Source: RHLJ01 sp040222455
Lineage (GTDB): Bacteria; Bacteroidota; Rhodothermia; Balneolales; Balneolaceae
Reading direction: 5' to 3'
Length of the DNA stretch: 64,000 bases
NCBI GenBank assembly: GCA_040222455.1
Contig: JAVKDD010000011.1
Location: 769,354-833,353 of the forward strand
Part shown: positions 43,723 through 52,897 of the stretch, piece by piece
Position numbering within the stretch: the stretch's first letter is position 1
How the letters are laid out: each line of letters opens with the position of its first letter
Notes under the pieces: generated by a model
Databases searched by the model: none
What the model was told of the DNA's origin: nothing
The model's input: only the letters and a program-made list of their open reading frames with translations
Made by a program: the position numbers and the translations under genes

Positions 43723-44976
43723 CTAGTTTGATTTGAATTTCCCATATACCGCATCTCTGAAATCTTTATGTAATGAGCCGTCAAATGGGAAAACTTGAAC
43801 AAAGAAAACAGCAGTAAGTTCATTTACAGGGTCAACCCAGAAAAGGGTGGAAGCAGCACCATCCCAAAAGAATTCGCCTATAACTCCCTGGTTTTCATTT
43901 TCATCGATTGGGGGTGATAATCGGACTGCAAAATCAATTCCAAAACCAACCTGACCTTTCGATGGGAGCCATAACCTATCTGTAACTTCTTCTGATAAAT
44001 GATTGGTGGACATCAAATTAACGGACTCCTTTTGAAGAATTTGAGTTCCATTCAATGTACCTTCGTTAACTAGCATTCTGGTAAAAGTTTGGTAGTCATC
44101 TAATGTGGAAGTTAATCCCCATCCACCATGCCGGAGAGGATATGGATTTATATTTAAATCATGAGCTTGTATATCTGGGATTTGACTTAATTCTCCAGTT
44201 TCGTTTTTAAAATAGACGGAGGACATTCTAGCTCTATCTATTTCAGGTACAAAATAACGGGTTTCAGTCATGCCAAGCGGTACCAGAATATGTTCGTTAA
44301 TATATTCTTCAAATGATTGTCCGCTTAGTAATTCAACTAAAAAAGCTTGAACATCTACCGAAGGACCATAAAACCATTTTTCACCAGGGTGAAAAACTAA
44401 AGGTATTTTGCTTAAACCAGTTATCGTTTCTTCAAGGGTATTATTAAAATCAAAAAGTGATGCTTCTGAAAGTAAAGCTCCCGTGTATGGTGCATTTGTA
44501 TCATTAGCAAAGCCAGCAGTGTGTCTCGTGATATCCCGAATGGTAATGAGTCGATTTGGTTCAACCAAAATAGGTGCACCATTTGAGTCATTTCCTTCAT
44601 AGACTTTTATATTAGAAAATTCAGGAATATAATCTGAAAGGGGATCGTCTAAATCGAATTTACCTTGTTCATACTGTTGCATAAGTGCGGTGCCGGTAAT
44701 GGGTTTTGTCATCGAATAGATTTGAGTAATAGTATTTCGATCCATTTTGGTTTCAGCTTCCTGATCAGCATCTCCAAAAGCGCCAAAATAAACTTCATCT
44801 CCTTTTTCAAAAATTAGGGCAGAAACTCCGACAACTCTATTATCATCTACAAAGCCCTTAAGAGTGTTATTTAATCGTTCTATAGAATTAGAATTAATTA
44901 CGGGTTCTTGTTTTTGTTCAGAACATGAGCAAAGTAAAAGTATAGTTCCGAGAGAAAATAGATAGAAGTAATTCAT
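43723..44976 (-). CDS. Class C beta-lactamase-like serine hydrolase, lipoprotein
   Basis: The protein has 417 aa. The signal ends in the lipobox LLCSC, so it is likely membrane-anchored. The Ser-x-x-Lys motif is in QIYSMTKPITG (about residues 88-98), the Tyr motif in WFYGPSVDVQAF, and later GGWGLTSTLDDYQTF. This is the serine beta-lactamase/D-peptidase/esterase family (like EstB), so substrates range from esters to peptides. Resistance should not be assumed. It is the third gene of the leftward SMP-30/AKR/hydrolase group. Confidence 0.85.
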   Translation of the reverse strand: MNYFYLFSLGTILLLCSCSEQKQEPVINSNSIERLNNTLKGFVDDNRVVGVSALIFEKGDEVYFGAFGDADQEAETKMDRNTITQIYSMTKPITGTALMQQYEQGKFDLDDPLSDYIPEFSNIKVYEGNDSNGAPILVEPNRLITIRDITRHTAGFANDTNAPYTGALLSEASLFDFNNTLEETITGLSKIPLVFHPGEKWFYGPSVDVQAFLVELLSGQSFEEYINEHILVPLGMTETRYFVPEIDRARMSSVYFKNETGELSQIPDIQAHDLNINPYPLRHGGWGLTSTLDDYQTFTRMLVNEGTLNGTQILQKESVNLMSTNHLSEEVTDRLWLPSKGQVGFGIDFAVRLSPPIDENENQGVIGEFFWDGAASTLFWVDPVNELTAVFFVQVFPFDGSLHKDFRDAVYGKFKSN

Positions 44977-45018
44977 ATTTTATATCAGTTTGGTTTTAAA
45001 AAAATAGACTAAAATAAA

Positions 45019-46005
45019 TCACCACAAATTATGAACATATGGTTTTATATCAGATTCATAGATAGTTTGAATTGCTTTAAGCTTCTCTTCAGAAATGGAA
45101 GGAATTTTCATCGATTCAATATTGGAATCCACTTGATAAGGTTTAGAAGCTCCAGGAATAACTGAACTTACGTTCTCATTCATTAAAATCCATTTCAAAG
45201 CAATTTGAGAAAGATTTTCTTGCTCAGGAAATAACACTTTAATTTTTTCAACGGCATCAATTCCTTTTTCATAAGGAACCCCAGAAAAGGTTTCCCCTTT
45301 ATCAAACCATTCACCATTTCTATTACTTTGCCGATGATCTCCAGCTTCAAATGTAGTTTGTTTAGTATATTTTCCTGTAAGCAATCCGCTTGCTAAAGGC
45401 ACTCTTACTATAACACCTACATTCTTTTCTTTAGCTTTTTGAAGGAATAAATCGGCAGGGCGTTGACGGAAAATATTATAAATTATTTGAATGGTTGTGA
45501 CATTTTCAAATTCAATAGCTTTTAAAGCTTCTTCAACCTTTTCAACACTTACTCCTAGGTTCAGGATTTTTCCTTCATCCTTTAGTTTTTCAAACTCACC
45601 GAAAATTTCTGGTCTATAATACACTTCCGTTGGAGGGCAGTGGAGTTGAATTAAATCAAGAGTCTCTAAATTCATTCTTTTTAATGAATCTTCTACGTAT
45701 CCTCGAAGTGCATTAGGTGTGTAACTTTCACTATTATGCGGATTAATTTGACGTCCACATTTGGTAGCAACATAAATGCTATCACTTATAGAATTAACGA
45801 ATTTACCAACTGCTTTTTCGCTTTCACCACCTTCGTATACATCAGCAGTATCGATGAAGTTTACTCCCTGATCGTGGGCTTGATGAAGTAGATTAGATGC
45901 TAACTTATGATCAAATCCTGATCCCCATTTTCCACCAACTTGCCAAGTACCTAATGAAATTTCCGAAACTTTAAATCCTGTTTTACCAAGTGTTCTAAAA
46001 TTCAT
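45019..46005 (-). CDS. Aldo/keto reductase
   Basis: The protein has 328 aa. A TIM-barrel AKR with Asp-Tyr-Lys-His set: FIDTADVYEGGESEKAVGKFV (Asp and Tyr), VATKCG (Lys) and LDLIQLHCPP (His). NADPH binding residues lie in the late segment 'SSVIPGASKPYQVDSN'. It reduces carbonyl groups or oxidises sugars; the exact substrate is unknown. Its start overlaps the end of the SMP-30-like gene by 11 bases, indicating coupled expression with a lactonase-like protein. Confidence 0.92.
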   Translation of the reverse strand: MNFRTLGKTGFKVSEISLGTWQVGGKWGSGFDHKLASNLLHQAHDQGVNFIDTADVYEGGESEKAVGKFVNSISDSIYVATKCGRQINPHNSESYTPNALRGYVEDSLKRMNLETLDLIQLHCPPTEVYYRPEIFGEFEKLKDEGKILNLGVSVEKVEEALKAIEFENVTTIQIIYNIFRQRPADLFLQKAKEKNVGVIVRVPLASGLLTGKYTKQTTFEAGDHRQSNRNGEWFDKGETFSGVPYEKGIDAVEKIKVLFPEQENLSQIALKWILMNENVSSVIPGASKPYQVDSNIESMKIPSISEEKLKAIQTIYESDIKPYVHNLW

Positions 46006-46891
46006 ACTTCTTTATTCCCTTCACTTTCATTTTTAATGTATACAGTGATTTACTGGCTGTAATAAATAATAAATCTTGTTCAAATCCTCCAAAAGTCACA
46101 TTTGCTGTCCAATCTTCAGGGATTGATATTTTTTCAATTTGTTCGCCTTGAGGATTAAAAATAGTGACTCCATTACCTGTTAAATAAAGATTACCAAGGT
46201 TATCTAAAGTCATTCCATCAGATCCTAAATTTGTAAATAAGGTTCGATCTGCTAAACTCCCATCTTCATTAATGGTATATGAATACGTTTTGTTATCTCC
46301 GATGTCAGCAACGAAAAGAGTTTTTCCATCCGCAGAACCAATAATTCCATTCGGTTTTACTATATCACTTGCAACAACAAAGAGAAGACTATCAGGTGAG
46401 AAATAGTAAACCTGTTCTTTTATTTCTGATCGGTTATGAGTCCACCAAGGTCGTTGGTAGTAAGGGTCTGTAATATAAATTCCACCTTTAGAATCTACCC
46501 AAATATCATTTGGCCCGTTCAACCGTTTTCCTTTAAAATTATCAATTAGAACAGTAATAGAAGTATCAGGATTTATTCTAATAAGCTGATTTTTTTCATC
46601 AGCCGCAGCAAGTAGATTTCCATCATTATCTACAAATAACCCATTAGAGCGTAAACTTTCATTTATGAATGAATTCAGACCGTTATGAGTAGACCACTTA
46701 AGAATTCTATTATTTGGTTGATCTGTGAAATACACGTTCCCATATTGATCTACAGCTGGACCTTCTGTAAACGAAAAGCTATCAGATATAAGTTGTAGTT
46801 CTGCACCATCGGCTATAACCGGACTTTCTTGACTATAACTTTGAACGCTACTTAGAGTTAATAAGAGTGAAGTAAGTATTACTTTGTTCAT
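45995..46891 (-). CDS. Secreted SMP-30/gluconolactonase-like beta-propeller
   Basis: The protein has 298 aa. Sec signal (MNKVILTSLLLTLSSVQSYS) then a six-bladed propeller: FTEGPAVDQYGNVYFTD with the metal Glu, LNGPNDIWVDSKGGIYITDPYY with the Asn-Asp pair, and KPNGIIGSADGKTLFVAD near the end. These are the calcium or zinc ligands of SMP-30/gluconolactonase proteins, which open sugar lactones. Periplasmic location is inferred. Together with the AKR it may act on an aldose through its lactone. Confidence 0.88.
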   Translation of the reverse strand: MNKVILTSLLLTLSSVQSYSQESPVIADGAELQLISDSFSFTEGPAVDQYGNVYFTDQPNNRILKWSTHNGLNSFINESLRSNGLFVDNDGNLLAAADEKNQLIRINPDTSITVLIDNFKGKRLNGPNDIWVDSKGGIYITDPYYQRPWWTHNRSEIKEQVYYFSPDSLLFVVASDIVKPNGIIGSADGKTLFVADIGDNKTYSYTINEDGSLADRTLFTNLGSDGMTLDNLGNLYLTGNGVTIFNPQGEQIEKISIPEDWTANVTFGGFEQDLLFITASKSLYTLKMKVKGIKKYEF

Positions 46892-46908
46892 AATTCAACG
46901 GTGTGATT

Positions 46909-46953
46909 TTATTTAGTAATCGAAATAATAATTATTCATCGATTACTAAATAA
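46909..46953 (-). repeat. 15-bp inverted repeat at the helicase 3' end
   Basis: Perfect arms run 46909-46923 (ttatttagtaatcga) and 46939-46953 (tcgattactaaataa) with a 15-base AT-only-like loop. The right arm contains the helicase stop codon. There is no good T tract leftward. It lies between the helicase and the SMP-30 gene. Confidence 0.8.
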
Positions 46954-48256
46954 GACTTACTCTAATTTTCTTTTTCTTTAGTCGAGTATTGTTAACCAAC
47001 GGGATTAGTTGTTTTATTTTTGATGCTTTTACGGCCACAAAAGCACTTTCAGTTTTCAATTCAATAATTCCAACATCTTCTTTAGAAAGCTTTCCTTGTT
47101 TTAAAAAAAGTCCAGCAATATCGCCTTTTGATATTTTGTCTTTTCTGCCTCCGGAAATAAATAGTGTTTTCCATTTTGTTGGATTTGGAGAAGCTGCCTC
47201 TACTAATTCTTCTGTTCCATCACTTTCGATAAAATCAGGAAGGGGCTCTCCAGACCAATTTAGTACATAGGCTGTGCCATTAGCATGCATACGTGCTGTA
47301 CGTCCATTTCTATGGGTAAATTCCTCACTTTTTAATGGGAGATGATAATGTATAATAAAATCCATTTCTGGAACGTCAATTCCACGAGCAGCTAAATCTG
47401 TAGCTACCAGTAATCGATGAGTTCCATTTCTAAATTTAATTAGTGCATTTTCGCGATCGTTTTGCTCCATTCCTCCATAAAAACATCCGTGAGGGATAGA
47501 GTGTTCTATAAGAAAATCACTCACTCTTTGAATAGAATCCTTGAAGTTGCAAAATATTAATCCCGATTTTTCTCCAATATGGTTTAAAAGTTTAACTAAT
47601 ATTTCAAGTTTGTCTTTGCTAGGAGAAGTAACAGTTTTGATTTGAAGTTTCGATTCTTTCTCACCTAAGTAATCTATGGTAGTAAGATGTTTAATTCCCA
47701 TAAAATCAGGTATTTCAACTCCTTGAGTTGCCGAAGTAAGAATACGTTTTTTAAGGAAGAGTAGAGCTTCCACAATTTCAGTCATATCAAGTTCAAAACC
47801 TATCTCCAAAGATTTATCGAACTCATCAAGAACTAATATTTCTAAATTCTTAGTTGAGAAAGTTTCTTTTCGAAGATGATCAGCTATTCTTCCAGGTGTA
47901 CCAATTAAAATAGCAGGAGGAGTTTGTAATTCTATTTTGTCTTTTGAGAATTTTCGACCTCCATAAAAGGCATTTATTTTTAATCCACTCCCCATTTCAC
48001 GAGCTACTTGTTCAATCTGAATTGCTAGTTCTCTGGAAGGTGCTAGTATGAGGGATTGTACTTCATTCAATTCATTATTTACACTTTCAATTATTGGGAG
48101 AAGAAATGCGAGTGTTTTACCTGTTCCAGTGGGTGATAAAAGAACTACATTTGGCTCAGAATGAATAGTGAATTTAGCTTCTTCTTGCATCGGATTGAGT
48201 TTATCAATACCCAGCTTTTGAAGAATATCAGAGAGTTTTTTTGGTTTTTTAGACAT
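46946..48256 (-). CDS. DEAD-box RNA helicase, DbpA-like
   Basis: The protein has 436 aa. Q-motif NPMQEEA, motif I SPTGTGKT (about 41-48), Ia PSRELAIQ, motif II in the form DEFD rather than DEAD, motif III SAT, IV-VI with LVATDLAARGIDVPEMD and HRNGRTARM. The C-terminal 75 residues fit the DbpA RNA-binding domain (ISGGRKDKISKGDIAGL), which recruits DbpA to 23S rRNA. A late 50S assembly role is likely. The DEFD variant keeps the essential Asp-Glu pair. Confidence 0.9.
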   Translation of the reverse strand: MSKKPKKLSDILQKLGIDKLNPMQEEAKFTIHSEPNVVLLSPTGTGKTLAFLLPIIESVNNELNEVQSLILAPSRELAIQIEQVAREMGSGLKINAFYGGRKFSKDKIELQTPPAILIGTPGRIADHLRKETFSTKNLEILVLDEFDKSLEIGFELDMTEIVEALLFLKKRILTSATQGVEIPDFMGIKHLTTIDYLGEKESKLQIKTVTSPSKDKLEILVKLLNHIGEKSGLIFCNFKDSIQRVSDFLIEHSIPHGCFYGGMEQNDRENALIKFRNGTHRLLVATDLAARGIDVPEMDFIIHYHLPLKSEEFTHRNGRTARMHANGTAYVLNWSGEPLPDFIESDGTEELVEAASPNPTKWKTLFISGGRKDKISKGDIAGLFLKQGKLSKEDVGIIELKTESAFVAVKASKIKQLIPLVNNTRLKKKKIRVSLI

Positions 48257-48300
48257 CCTTAAATCTAAGAGAATTTGATGTGTTTATTTAGCATAAAAAA

Positions 48301-48310
48301 TGCTCGAGCA
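48301..48310. repeat. 10-bp palindrome tgctcgagca
   Basis: A perfect palindrome lies between the terminator of the amidohydrolase unit and the helicase start, 45 bases before the helicase ATG. It could be an operator for the helicase gene; no second site was seen. Confidence 0.4.
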
Positions 48311-48343
48311 AAAAAAAGCGACATCCAGAACTGAATGTCGCTT
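48310..48343 (-). terminator. Intrinsic terminator after the amidohydrolase unit
   Basis: A perfect 9-bp stem (aagcgacat at 48316-48324, atgtcgctt at 48335-48343) with a 10-base loop is followed leftward by eight or more T. It lies 20 bases after the last amidohydrolase gene. Confidence 0.9.
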
Positions 48344-48362
48344 GCAATATAGTTTAATAGAT

Positions 48363-49673
48363 CTACTGTCCGTCTGTTATGACTTTAGTTTTATTTAACC
48401 CTGGTGTTCGGTTCAAAAACTCATCATAAAGATCAGTTTGTTTACTTCTCATTGGTATTTGATAGCCATCTATATATACATCAACAATTTGAGTGGCTGT
48501 TTCAAAAGGATCACCAGTTGAAACAAACAAATTAGCTTTTTTGCCGACTTCAATAGATCCAACCTGGTCTCCAATACCCATTATCTCAGCAGCATTAATT
48601 GTGATAGTTTTTAATGCTTCCTCACGTCCCATTCCATAAGTAGCGGCGAACCCAGCATTGTAGGGGAGGTTTCTAGAATTTTCAGTATCGTTGGTTCGTA
48701 ATGCTACTTTAATTCCAGCTTTTTGCATGATACCCGGATTTGCATATGCTGTATAATAAGCATCAGAATCTCTAGTAGGTGTTGAAAGGACAGGACCCGT
48801 AATTACAGAGATATTTGCATCGGCTATTTGTTCGGCAACTCTCCAACCTTCAGCTACACCTGTAAATACTACTTTTTTAATTCCTCTTTCTTGAACCCAA
48901 TCAATTGCACTTAAGATATCAGCTGCAGAATTAGCTTCTAAGTAAAGCATCATTTCTCCATTAACAACTTTAGCTAAGGCTTCCATCTCAGGGTAATACT
49001 TTGCATCTGCTGACCCTTGAACTTTAGCATATATTTCTGCCTTATCCCAAGCATCATTAACATCCTTTAGAGCTTTTTCTTTGGCTCTATCAGCTTGTTC
49101 CTGAGTTTGTCTTCTGCCTCTGCGATTACTTGGGTAATTCATAATAACACCTTTGGAACCGGCGAACATTTGATCGGGAGTATATCCAAAAAGATTTATT
49201 GTAGCTGCTGTTCCAGGTAGAACACCTCCTCTAGGAAATGTTAATGCGGTTGTAACACCACTAATTCGTGTAACAGGAATGGCATCTGAATTTGGATTTA
49301 CTGCAGATAGAGCCTGCATATGAGGTGAAATATCGCCGAACTCACGGAAATCATTTGCTTCTGCAATACTGCTTATTTCCGATAAACCAAGTTGAGTTCC
49401 AGAGTCAATCATACCAGGGTAAATCTCTCTGCCATTATAATTTATAACTTCAGCATCAGAAGGTATAGATACATTTGCGCCAACAGCTTCAATAATTCCA
49501 TTGTTAATTATTATTGTACCATTTTCAATTACTCCATTGGTAACGGTATAAATTTTAGCATTTGTGAGTGCGAATTTAGCAACACGCGCTTTTCTAGGGT
49601 CGTCATTTAACTGCCCAAATACTACTACCGGAAGGAAGCAGAAAATCAATAATTGAATTAATATTTTTTTCAT
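48363..49673 (-). CDS. Secreted amidohydrolase-family protein, metal motif altered (third of three)
   Basis: The protein has 436 aa with a signal peptide (MKKILIQLLIFCFLPVVVFGQ). The amidohydrolase frame is visible: the beta-sandwich start KIYTVTNGVIENGTIIINNG and end VGSIEVGKKANLFVSTGDP. The first metal motif, normally DxHxH after the 'PGxID' strand, reads PGMIDSGTQLG, so both His are missing. Catalysis by the usual binuclear route is therefore doubtful. It follows the HxH-containing paralogue by 11 bases. Confidence 0.85.
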   Translation of the reverse strand: MKKILIQLLIFCFLPVVVFGQLNDDPRKARVAKFALTNAKIYTVTNGVIENGTIIINNGIIEAVGANVSIPSDAEVINYNGREIYPGMIDSGTQLGLSEISSIAEANDFREFGDISPHMQALSAVNPNSDAIPVTRISGVTTALTFPRGGVLPGTAATINLFGYTPDQMFAGSKGVIMNYPSNRRGRRQTQEQADRAKEKALKDVNDAWDKAEIYAKVQGSADAKYYPEMEALAKVVNGEMMLYLEANSAADILSAIDWVQERGIKKVVFTGVAEGWRVAEQIADANISVITGPVLSTPTRDSDAYYTAYANPGIMQKAGIKVALRTNDTENSRNLPYNAGFAATYGMGREEALKTITINAAEIMGIGDQVGSIEVGKKANLFVSTGDPFETATQIVDVYIDGYQIPMRSKQTDLYDEFLNRTPGLNKTKVITDGQ

Positions 49674-49684
49674 GTTCGTTCCTA

Positions 49685-51049
49685 TTAATTATTAAAAAGT
49701 GAGTAGAAGTCAACAAAGTCTGCATCTTGCATGCATCTGTCATGATCATCAGCTGTAAGAATTTTTACTTCTTCAATATCTGATTCCGGATTGATATAGA
49801 TTCGCTGATCATTCGCATCAGTTTCTTTATCAAAGTACTTGACCCCATCAATAAAAGTCATCAAAGGAATAGCATAAATTGAGAGGGGATGGTTGTCAAA
49901 AATTGCTAAGTCAGCATCTTTACCTACTTCAATTGATCCAACACGATTATCAATTCCTAGTTGAATCGCAGGATTCATGGTAATCATAGCTAGTGCTTCG
50001 TTATCAGAAAGCTGACCATATTTTTGACTTTTAGCAGCTTCGTGAAATAAATGGCGGATGAGTTCTCCTGAATCAGAATTGATGGATGTATTTACTCCAT
50101 TTTGAGTAAGAATTGCTGCATTATATGCCGTGGAGTTGTAAACCTCTAATTTATAAGCCCACCAATCAGAGAAAATTGATGCTGAAGCTCCAAATTCTGC
50201 AAGTTCCGGTGCTACCTTATAGGCTTCATTAGCATGTTGGAAAGTAAGTTTCTCGATCCCAAAATCGCTGAATACTTTCATTAGCATATATATTTCATCA
50301 GCCCGATAAGAATGACAGTGAACAAGAATGTCTCCATTAAGAATATCCACAAGCGTTTCCATTCTTAAACTATATTCTGGAGGAGTTTTCCGATCTCCTT
50401 TTGTTGCTCTGAATTCCTCCCATTCTTTTTTATAAATGAGAGCTTCTGAAAATGAGTTACGAAGCATAGCTTCAACACCCATTCTACTTTGTGGCTGAAT
50501 TCCTCTTGCTCGTCCACCTCTGGTTGGATTTTCACCCAGTGCAAACTTGATAGTTCTAGGAGCTCCTTCAAATCTTAAATCATCAGGATTAGTAGAACCA
50601 TACCGTAGTTTTAAGGTTTCGTTTCTGCCACCAATTACATTTGCAGAACCGTGCATTAAATGAATGGATGTTACTCCGCCAGCAAGAGCCCGGTATATTG
50701 CCACATCAAATGGGTCAACAACATCTTCCATGCTTACTTCAGCTGTAACCTGGCTGGTTCCTTCATTTATTGAACTTCCTGCAATATGTGAATGAGCATC
50801 TATAATTCCTGGCATCAGAAATTTTCCAGTAGCATCAAGCTGATCAACACCATTGGGTGTGTTCAAATTCGATCCGATTCTACTAATTTTTCCATTACGA
50901 ACTAAAACATCTGTATTCTCCAGTGTACCATCAGTAATTGTTATTACAGTAGCATTTTTTATAAGTAGGTCCCCAGTTTGTGCACTAGCAATCGACCAAC
51001 TAGTGATAAAGAAGAGGATGAGTATTGATTGTGTAAATTTTTTCATCAT
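49685..51049 (-). CDS. Secreted amidohydrolase with intact HxH metal motif (second of three)
   Basis: The protein has 454 aa with a signal peptide (ILFFITSWSIASAQ). The metal motif is intact: PGIIDAHSHIAG. Later sites include the HCHSY segment (ILVHCHSYRADEI), FQHANEAY and the Asp in SINSDSGELIRHL. The frame end 'VGSIEVGKDADLAIFDNHPL' is imidazolonepropionase/dipeptidase-like. It likely hydrolyses a C-N bond in the periplasm; the substrate is unknown. It is the only catalytically complete member of the three. Confidence 0.9.
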   Translation of the reverse strand: MMKKFTQSILILFFITSWSIASAQTGDLLIKNATVITITDGTLENTDVLVRNGKISRIGSNLNTPNGVDQLDATGKFLMPGIIDAHSHIAGSSINEGTSQVTAEVSMEDVVDPFDVAIYRALAGGVTSIHLMHGSANVIGGRNETLKLRYGSTNPDDLRFEGAPRTIKFALGENPTRGGRARGIQPQSRMGVEAMLRNSFSEALIYKKEWEEFRATKGDRKTPPEYSLRMETLVDILNGDILVHCHSYRADEIYMLMKVFSDFGIEKLTFQHANEAYKVAPELAEFGASASIFSDWWAYKLEVYNSTAYNAAILTQNGVNTSINSDSGELIRHLFHEAAKSQKYGQLSDNEALAMITMNPAIQLGIDNRVGSIEVGKDADLAIFDNHPLSIYAIPLMTFIDGVKYFDKETDANDQRIYINPESDIEEVKILTADDHDRCMQDADFVDFYSLFNN

Positions 51050-51056
51050 ATATCCT

Positions 51057-52742
51057 TTAGTTTTGATCCGGGTTGTCTTTAGTAGCAGTTATTGCCCACG
51101 AAGCGTTGAATTGAGAAATGGAAGCTACACCGTCGAAATCTGTTCCTAAAATATCTCCCTCTATTACGATTTCAAGAGTTTGACCACCAAATTCAACCGC
51201 ATAGTCGAAACTTAGGTTGCCATTAACAAAGCTTATATTATTCATATCTGAGTCGGGTGCACCATTGTTTCCAGACATTATTCCAGAAAGCACATCATCA
51301 TTTTTCTGAATGATCATTTTCCCAGTTTGTTCTCCTTGTGGAGTATTGGAAGAATAACTCCAACTACCTATTAAAACTGCTTCATCTTCTGCAGACACAC
51401 CATTAGCAGTTCTGCTTTCTTTTGTATCTAAGTCGTACTTATTCCCATCAATAAAAACCATTTTTACATTTGAATCTTTATTGAAATAAGGACCAGTTGA
51501 AACTACTGCATTACCAATTTTACCAACATCTAAAGTTCCAGTAATAGATTCTATACCTAAGAGCAATGCTGCGTCTATAGTTAATGCCGAGAGCGCATCA
51601 TCTTCAGAAAGTCCAGCTTCAATAATAGATAACAAATTATTTTTAATCTTTGAAGAAGTAGCTCCCATGGTAGAAAAGCCAAAAGTTACACCCTGACTTT
51701 TCATTTCTCTGAATTGAATTAAGTGACGATTGTACGCATCCATTCTCTTCTTTTCGAGTTCTATTATTTCTTCGCTTTTATCATCTTCATCAGAATTTTT
51801 CGGTTTATCAGGAAGATTTAAAGACATGAAAACAGAGGTATTTGTTTCCTTGATCTGATCGATTAAATACCAACCTTCTTCTAAGTTTCCGATGGTAAGA
51901 TTGAAATTAAGTTCTTTTTTTAATCGAATTGCACGTTGTGCTTCAAGAAGGGAACTTGCGTTATAAAAAACGGATTTTTCTTTTGCCACTATTGGATAAA
52001 AAGCTTCAACAACTCTGTCCTGAGTAGGGCGGTTTAAGCCTACGGGATCTTTCGAATATGCTTGAGCATACACTCTCTGATAAGATGCATTTGTAAATAG
52101 ATTTCTCCATTTCGCCATTATACCCAGGGTATTTCCGGGATAAGCACCTGGTGCTCCTTCAAATTGGGTATACATCGAATAATTCTCTTTCAGAATTAAA
52201 TGATCTGTATGATCAGCTTCAGATAAAAGAATGATTGACCCAGATCCTGGAAGCATTCTTCCATAAGGCACAGAGTGGGAAACAGTAAATCCTAGTTGTC
52301 TGAGATTCTCGATACTATTATCAGTTACATCAATTTGATCAATAACCGATTGTTCAGGGGTAATTCCTGCATAATCATTTGGAGGATTTGGGGTAAATAA
52401 ATTATTCGGACGTTGTATTGCTTCAGGTCGTTTAGCACCTGTATATGACATACCGTCGATAAAACCGGGGTAAATAAACAAATCAGTTCCATCTATTTCT
52501 TGTGCATTATCAGGAATGGAAACACTAGTGCCTACATTTATAATCATCCCGTTACTGATTAACAGGGTGCCATTTTCAATTACTTTTCCAGGTGCCTGAA
52601 TTATTGTAGCGTTCGTAATCGCATAAGTTCTGGTAGGCGGAGCTTGGCCAGTAGGATCACTTTGTGCATATATATTTATAGAAAAGGCAAGAAAAAGGAG
52701 GAGTAATGAATGACGAAAAATAATTTCTCGTTGTTGCTTCAT
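51057..52742 (-). CDS. Secreted amidohydrolase-family protein with C-terminal beta domain, metal motif altered (first of three)
   Basis: The protein has 561 aa. Signal peptide (LLLLFLAFSINIYAQ). The amidohydrolase frame is followed by an extra domain of about 110 residues (about 445-555, IGSWSYSSNTPQGEQTGKMIIQ), a lipocalin-like beta domain. The metal motif reads PGFIDGMSYTG, without either His. The long middle has FSTMGATSSKIKNNL in place of the catalytic Asp region. It heads the three-gene unit with a TATATTTG box 110 bases upstream. Confidence 0.85.
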   Translation of the reverse strand: MKQQREIIFRHSLLLLFLAFSINIYAQSDPTGQAPPTRTYAITNATIIQAPGKVIENGTLLISNGMIINVGTSVSIPDNAQEIDGTDLFIYPGFIDGMSYTGAKRPEAIQRPNNLFTPNPPNDYAGITPEQSVIDQIDVTDNSIENLRQLGFTVSHSVPYGRMLPGSGSIILLSEADHTDHLILKENYSMYTQFEGAPGAYPGNTLGIMAKWRNLFTNASYQRVYAQAYSKDPVGLNRPTQDRVVEAFYPIVAKEKSVFYNASSLLEAQRAIRLKKELNFNLTIGNLEEGWYLIDQIKETNTSVFMSLNLPDKPKNSDEDDKSEEIIELEKKRMDAYNRHLIQFREMKSQGVTFGFSTMGATSSKIKNNLLSIIEAGLSEDDALSALTIDAALLLGIESITGTLDVGKIGNAVVSTGPYFNKDSNVKMVFIDGNKYDLDTKESRTANGVSAEDEAVLIGSWSYSSNTPQGEQTGKMIIQKNDDVLSGIMSGNNGAPDSDMNNISFVNGNLSFDYAVEFGGQTLEIVIEGDILGTDFDGVASISQFNASWAITATKDNPDQN

Positions 52743-52822
52743 TCTTAGTTAGTTTTATGATTATTGTACTTTATTACACGTTCTTAAGGTGTTAATTTAT
52801 AATAGTTAAATAAGCTCTATAA

Positions 52823-52835
52823 ATCCTATTAGGAT
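52823..52835. promoter_or_regulatory. 13-bp palindrome upstream of the amidohydrolase unit
   Basis: Arms atccta and taggat share one central base. It lies 16 bases downstream (leftward) of the putative -7 box, an operator-like place. Confidence 0.4.
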
Positions 52836-52851
52836 AAGTAAAATCATATTT

Positions 52852-52859
52852 CAAATATA
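52852..52859 (-). promoter_or_regulatory. Putative -7 box for the amidohydrolase unit
   Basis: Read leftward the box is TATATTTG, an exact fit to TAnnTTTG, 110 bases before the first amidohydrolase ATG. No clear -33. Confidence 0.35.
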
Positions 52860-52897
52860 ATTATTAGGAAAGAATCTGAGTTAAAACATTAAGTTGT

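Noticed and set aside
43723..44976. Antibiotic resistance beta-lactamase
   Set aside because: The SxxK hydrolase family is broad (esterases, peptidases) and nothing in the sequence or context points to beta-lactam hydrolysis.
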